NCBI GenBank assembly: GCA_934776915.1 | Contig: CAKVNA010000041.1 | Coordinates: 1-6,764, forward strand | From: an uncultured Clostridia bacterium | GTDB lineage: Bacteria > Bacillota > Clostridia > Christensenellales > UBA1242 | Length of the DNA: 6,764 bases | Reading direction: 5' to 3' | Shown: positions 5,410-6,764 of the stretch, one piece after another | How positions within the stretch are numbered: position 1 is the stretch's first letter | Layout: the number at the start of each line of letters is the position of its first letter | Notes under the pieces: generated by a model | Told to the model about the DNA's origin: nothing | What the model saw: the letters and a program-made list of their open reading frames with translations, nothing else | The model's database searches: none | Position numbers and translations under genes: made by a program

Positions 5410-6764
5410 ATGGCAACAAAACAAGAATTTTTAAATTATATAAACAAAAAAACTTGCGACAAATTCAGTTTTATCAGACTGAAGCAAGTTTTTTTTGATG
5501 CTACAAAAAATTGTTGCAATATTCAGTTTATATATCCTGCAGAAAAGACCTTAACAGATGACGATAAATTGGAAATTGAACAAGTAGTTAGGGAGTATAT
5601 TTCCGCACCTTGCAGGGTGAATGTTGGAATAAACAAGAGCTTTATAGAAATTCCACTTATTTTGGAACAAACGCAAAAATTTCTTGCCAAAAATAACCCC
5701 ATTGTGTCGCAAGCCTTGTCAAAGGAAGATATTGTTATAAACTTAACTTTTCCAGTGGAAATAATTTTAAAAATGGAGCAATCGCTTGTAGATTATTTTG
5801 AAAAAAATGGCATTGCCAGAAATCTTGAAAATAATTTAAAACAAAACTTTTGCACAGAGTTTGACATAAAAACCGAGTGTATTGAAAAACAAACAAACAG
5901 TGAGAAAATGCTTGAAGATAGACTGCGAGAAATCAGAATTAAAAGTGACCTAGACAGTCTTGTTGCTCAAAGTCATGACAAATATTTTGTGCAAAACAAA
6001 AAAGCTATTTTGGGGAAGGAAATAACACTTTCTCCACGATACATAAAAAGTGTAAACAGAGAGTATGACACTTGCGTTTTGGGGGGAACTATTTGTTTCC
6101 TTACAGAAAAATCTTTTAAAAGCAAGCGAACAAAAGTCAATGAAAATGGCGAAGAAGAGCCAATTCAAAAACCATATTTTTCCTTGCAACTTAAAGACGA
6201 AACGGGAAAGATAAATTGCGTTGTGTTCCCAAGCAAAGAGGGCTATCACAAAATGCACCTGCTTTCAAACGGCAACACAGTTGTTGTTGAGGGGAAAATT
6301 ACAAAATTTAATGGCGGGTTTGATATGACCATAAAAAATATCTCTCTTTGCGACTTGCCAAACAAAAATGAAATTGTAACAGTGGAAAATCAAGACGAAA
6401 TTACAGATTATCGCTTTGTTAGACCACAAAAATATACAAGCGAACGACAAACAAGTCTATTTTTTGAAAGAAAGTTGTCTGAACAAGTGGAAAAGGGAAA
6501 ATTTGTAGTTTATGACCTTGAAACAACAGGTGTTGACCCAGCTCGTGACGAAATTATTGAAATAGGTGCTTTAAAAATTGAAAATGGTGAATTTAGCGAG
6601 TTTTGGACAACTCTTGTCAGACCTTCAAGGCCAATTCCACCAGATGCAACGAAAGTAAACAAAATTACAAACGAAATGGTTGCACACTGCTACAATATCA
6701 GCCAGCTTATCTCTGATTTCTATCTTTTCTGCAAGGGTTGCACCATTGTTGGATACAATAGCAA
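5410..6764 (+). CDS. polC: PolC-type DNA polymerase III alpha subunit, N-terminal part (3' end outside the window)
   Basis: PolC is the replicative polymerase of Bacillota, with its own proofreading exonuclease. The frame runs from ATG at 5410 off the right edge; 451 codons are visible of an expected ~1400. Residues 1 to about 220 form the poorly conserved N-terminal domain. Residues 223-315 form an OB fold with a charged insert (KSKRTKVNENGEEE). The DnaQ-type 3'-5' exonuclease begins near 364: YDLETTG has catalytic Asp369 and Glu371, then EIIEIGA, NKITNEMV and IVGYN. Canonical PolC has about 100 residues between OB and exonuclease holding the first half of the split PHP domain with an HxH motif; here only about 50 residues lie there, with no such motif. 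The start follows rseP by nine bases, in the same frame, with no evident ribosome binding site. The polymerase part is not visible, so a separate OB-exonuclease protein remains possible; the gene order after rseP favours polC. Confidence 0.87.
   Translation, partial: MATKQEFLNYINKKTCDKFSFIRLKQVFFDATKNCCNIQFIYPAEKTLTDDDKLEIEQVVREYISAPCRVNVGINKSFIEIPLILEQTQKFLAKNNPIVSQALSKEDIVINLTFPVEIILKMEQSLVDYFEKNGIARNLENNLKQNFCTEFDIKTECIEKQTNSEKMLEDRLREIRIKSDLDSLVAQSHDKYFVQNKKAILGKEITLSPRYIKSVNREYDTCVLGGTICFLTEKSFKSKRTKVNENGEEEPIQKPYFSLQLKDETGKINCVVFPSKEGYHKMHLLSNGNTVVVEGKITKFNGGFDMTIKNISLCDLPNKNEIVTVENQDEITDYRFVRPQKYTSERQTSLFFERKLSEQVEKGKFVVYDLETTGVDPARDEIIEIGALKIENGEFSEFWTTLVRPSRPIPPDATKVNKITNEMVAHCYNISQLISDFYLFCKGCTIVGYNS
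6448..6465 (+). other. Candidate sliding-clamp-binding motif in PolC
   Basis: Residues 347-352 of the PolC-like protein read QTSLFF. They fit the Q-x-x-L/M-F beta-clamp-binding consensus and resemble QTSMAF, the clamp motif of the E. coli proofreading subunit epsilon. The motif lies in the polar linker between OB fold and exonuclease, about 17 residues before the catalytic strand. Binding is inferred from the motif only. Confidence 0.45.

Noticed and set aside
1..6764. Mycoplasma-type genetic code (TGA as Trp)
   Set aside because: TGA ends the repeat protein and uppS at the expected lengths, and Trp is coded by TGG throughout.

Overview
The window looks like a piece of chromosome from an AT-rich, low-GC Gram-positive (Bacillota/Clostridia-like) bacterium, possibly a gut commensal. 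Three things point there: the gene order frr-uppS-cdsA-rseP followed by a PolC-type replicative polymerase, AGGAGG-like ribosome binding sites, and a BspA-type leucine-rich-repeat surface protein. TGA ends two genes (the repeat protein and uppS), so the standard bacterial code applies and a code-4 mollicute is unlikely. No finer taxonomic call is supported.

Left part (1-1400), accessory: the 3' part of a BspA-like repeat protein gene that is open to the left edge. It contains an uninterrupted run of 11 G inside the reading frame and a tandem array of 78-bp (26-residue) repeats. A long hairpin at 1130-1189, usable as a terminator in both directions, separates it from a convergent 51-codon gene on the minus strand (1208-1363). 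That small gene encodes a glycine-zipper membrane peptide with a basic tail and has a near-perfect Shine-Dalgarno sequence.

Right part (1493-6764), housekeeping: a plus-strand block of frr (ribosome recycling), uppS (undecaprenyl diphosphate synthase), cdsA (CDP-diacylglycerol synthase), rseP (intramembrane site-2 protease) and the 5' part of polC, cut by the right edge. The block joins translation, cell-wall lipid carrier synthesis, phospholipid synthesis, membrane-stress proteolysis and DNA replication, as in many Bacillota. pyrH, which often precedes frr, and dxr, which often lies between cdsA and rseP, are not present here. The uppS-cdsA and cdsA-rseP gaps (157 and 138 bases) are AT-rich and carry inverted and direct repeats but no gene I can support.

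The most notable points are the poly-G tract, where gain or loss of one base gives an immediate stop (candidate phase variation), and the PolC N-terminal region. In that region the first half of the split PHP domain seems to be missing between the OB fold and the exonuclease, and the short linker in its place carries a sliding-clamp-binding-like motif. I see no complete novel multi-gene system, CRISPR array, insertion sequence, tRNA or rRNA.
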